From positions 1,000,364 through 1,064,363 of the forward strand of contig NZ_JAGYPL010000002.1 in assembly GCF_018343715.1 (NCBI RefSeq): DNA of 64,000 nucleotides, given 5' to 3'. The notes below the pieces were generated by a model. That model ran no database searches, had not been told where the DNA came from, and saw nothing but the letters and a program-made list of their open reading frames with translations. Positions 62,616 through 64,000 of this stretch are shown one piece after another. The stretch is from Bacillus sp. FJAT-49711. Its GTDB lineage: Bacteria; Bacillota; Bacilli; Bacillales; Bacillaceae_C. The position numbers were made by a program, and so were the translations under genes. Numbering within the stretch: position 1 is the stretch's first letter; each line of letters starts with the position of its first letter.

Positions 62616-62764
62616 ATGGAAAGAAGGGGCTGACTTTGTACGTTAGTCAGTCCCGATTTTTGAATGTTGTAGGAGTAGAACAAACAGCATATATAAGCAA
62701 TTTTTTAGAAAAAGTCGTGAATGTAAATGCTATTCATAAATTTAAATTATAGATTTACTTACTG

Positions 62765-62804
62765 AAAAATGTCCCGATATTTAAAGTTCGGGTACATTTT
62801 TTTT
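62765..62804 (+). terminator. Terminator downstream of the MFS gene
   Basis: AATGTCCCGA and TCGGGTACATT pair (one bulge) over TATTTAAAGT, followed by a long T run. The stretch 62616-62764 has no other feature. Confidence 0.75.
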
Positions 62805-62894
62805 TATGTAAAGATGTCACGAAATAATGATTGTTAAAGGATATTATTAATCAACATAGAATTTCTATATAAAAGGCTAGTTTTTCATTTGAAT

Positions 62895-62908
62895 GGAAAG
62901 CGCTTTAA
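62895..62908 (+). promoter_or_regulatory. cre-like box before the Gfo/Idh/MocA gene
   Basis: GGAAAGCGCTTTAA matches 12 of 14 positions of the CcpA consensus and has the palindromic centre AAAGCGCTTT. It lies 24 bases upstream of the start at 62932, so the promoter should be just upstream. Confidence 0.5.
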
Positions 62909-62931
62909 TTTATTTTGAAGGAGTGGGCTAT

Positions 62932-63957
62932 ATGCCAAATAAAATGAAATTTGCCATTGTTGGAGCGGGTGTTATTGCTCCTTTTCATGCAAAGGCCATC
63001 AGTGCGAACAGTAATGCTGATTTAGTCGCTATTTGTGATACTGAAATTGAGAAGGCGGAAAAGCTGGCTAGTGAATTCGGAGTGTCAAAAACGTATATTG
63101 ATTATGAAGATATGTTTAAAAAAGAAGAGATTGATATTGTATCCGTCTGTGTTCCGAGCGGGCTGCATGCGGAAATAACGATTGCGGCTGCAAAAGCAGG
63201 GATCCATGTACTATGTGAGAAACCGCTGGATATTACACGAGAAAATATGAGTGAAATGATAGAAGTTTGTAAAAACAATAAGGTGAAGTTAGGTTGCGTT
63301 TACCAAAGAAGGACGCTGGATGCGGCGGTTATTACTCGGAAAGCCATTCAAGACGGGAAACTAGGAAAGCTTGTCCTCGGGGATGCTTACTTAAAATATT
63401 ATCGCAGTCCGGAATACTATGAGAGTGCTGGATGGAGAGGAACTTGGGAGTTGGATGGCGGCGGAGCTCTAATGAATCAAGGGGTGCACGGGATTGACCT
63501 TATTCAATGGATGGTCGGGGATGTTGAGTCTGTTTTCGCTTATACAGCTCCTTTAGTCCGAAATATTGAAGTCGAGGATACTGCAGTAATTACGGTCAAA
63601 TATAAAAATGGAGCGTTTGGAGTTATTCAAGGGACAACTTCTGTTTATCCTGGACAGGAGACGAGGTTTGAAATACACGGGGAACATGGTTCGATCATTT
63701 TTGCGGATAGTGGTTTTAAAGAATGGAAGTTTCTTAATGGTGATGAAACGATTCCTAAAGTTGGAAATAATGAAGGTGGAGGCAGTGATCCAAAGGCCAT
63801 TTCAGATGAGGGGCATTATCTTTTTGTTGAAGATATCATTCAGGCCGTTCGGGAGGATCGTGAACCACTTGTCCCTGGTGAGGAAGCACGAAAAGCGGTT
63901 GATTTAATCTTAGCGATCTATGAATCTTCGAAGACTGGAAAAGAAGTAAAAGTGTGA
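62932..63957 (+). CDS. Gfo/Idh/MocA-family oxidoreductase
   Basis: 341-residue NAD(P)-dependent sugar or inositol dehydrogenase. Rossmann motif VGAGVIAPFHAKAI near residues 10-23, active-site CEKPLD (Lys ~95), and GGGALMNQGVHGIDLIQW carrying the catalytic His. ATG 62932 is chosen because GAAGGAG lies nine bases upstream; ATG 62893 would read through a cre-like palindrome. The next gene also begins like a dehydrogenase, 15 bases later. Such pairs occur in inositol-type and 3-keto-sugar pathways. Confidence 0.92.
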   Translation: MPNKMKFAIVGAGVIAPFHAKAISANSNADLVAICDTEIEKAEKLASEFGVSKTYIDYEDMFKKEEIDIVSVCVPSGLHAEITIAAAKAGIHVLCEKPLDITRENMSEMIEVCKNNKVKLGCVYQRRTLDAAVITRKAIQDGKLGKLVLGDAYLKYYRSPEYYESAGWRGTWELDGGGALMNQGVHGIDLIQWMVGDVESVFAYTAPLVRNIEVEDTAVITVKYKNGAFGVIQGTTSVYPGQETRFEIHGEHGSIIFADSGFKEWKFLNGDETIPKVGNNEGGGSDPKAISDEGHYLFVEDIIQAVREDREPLVPGEEARKAVDLILAIYESSKTGKEVKV

Positions 63958-63972
63958 AGGGAGATGGAGACG

Positions 63973-64000
63973 ATGATAAAAATTGGAATGATCGGACTGG
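63973..64000 (+). CDS. Start of a second Rossmann-type protein (truncated at window edge)
   Basis: Nine codons (MIKIGMIGL) after GGGAGATGGAGACG. The beginning matches the nucleotide-binding strand of Gfo/Idh/MocA proteins, but the gene leaves the window, so this is only a probable call. Confidence 0.55.

Overview
The window is AT-rich Gram-positive DNA. Shine-Dalgarno sites are strong (AGGAGG type), TTG and GTG starts are frequent, solute-binding proteins carry short lipoprotein signals ending in a Cys, and rho-independent terminators are common. Catabolite (cre-like) boxes, LacI/GntR/AraC regulators and LplABC/CUT1 sugar importers point to the Bacillaceae (Bacillus sensu lato). Genus is not assignable from the sequence alone. 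There are no rRNA, tRNA, phage or CRISPR features. Nearly everything is accessory carbohydrate, sulfate-ester or phosphate-ester catabolism.

Layout. (1) 2-3530: tail of an oligopeptide-type importer operon ending in two cytoplasmic sulfatases. (2) 3900-8400: a LuxR regulator with a degenerate receiver, an IS1595-type transposase remnant, an AraC/GyrI regulator, an esterase and a frameshifted TauE/SafE exporter. (3) 8519-18727: a GntR/LacI-type regulator, a CUT1 sugar importer without ATPase, a GH43 lipoprotein, a GH2 enzyme and a PHP-family metallohydrolase. (4) 18821-26985: a third sulfatase, then a complete UgpC-A-E-B importer and two glycerophosphodiesterases. (5) 27116-29319: a GH-A-clan glycosidase, a decayed gene interrupted by a 239-bp palindromic element, and a LapA-like membrane protein. 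(6) 29458-32966 (minus strand) and 34100-41640 (plus strand): two LplABC-like importers; the second has its own LacI regulator, an operator cluster and a GH2 beta-galactosidase-like enzyme. (7) 42165-48682: aldo/keto reductase, SDR, xylose-isomerase-like TIM barrel, two more SDRs, an UlaG-like metallo-hydrolase and a third glycerophosphodiesterase. (8) 48993-59148: a secreted TIMP-like protein, AraC regulator, first GH127-type enzyme, LacI regulator, CUT1 importer and second GH127 enzyme. (9) 59313-64000: chemoreceptor, MFS transporter, Gfo/Idh/MocA oxidoreductase and the first codons of another protein with an NAD-binding-like start.

How it fits together (inference). Oligosaccharides decorated with sulfate esters, and possibly phosphodiesters, are bound by lipoproteins and imported by at least five substrate-specific systems. 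They are then desulfated and hydrolysed inside the cell; the sulfatases have no signal peptides. Only one CUT1-type ATPase (UgpC-like) is present, so the other importers must share it or use an MsmX-type ATPase elsewhere. Released sugars could enter the oxidoreductase cluster in region 7. No sulfatase-maturing enzyme is in the window.

The most unusual non-coding feature is a family of nine interspersed palindromic elements built on GAGTGCCAGGCACTC. Eight lie between 39 and 59 kb, all in gene gaps, and most have two arms that can pair across a conserved loop.
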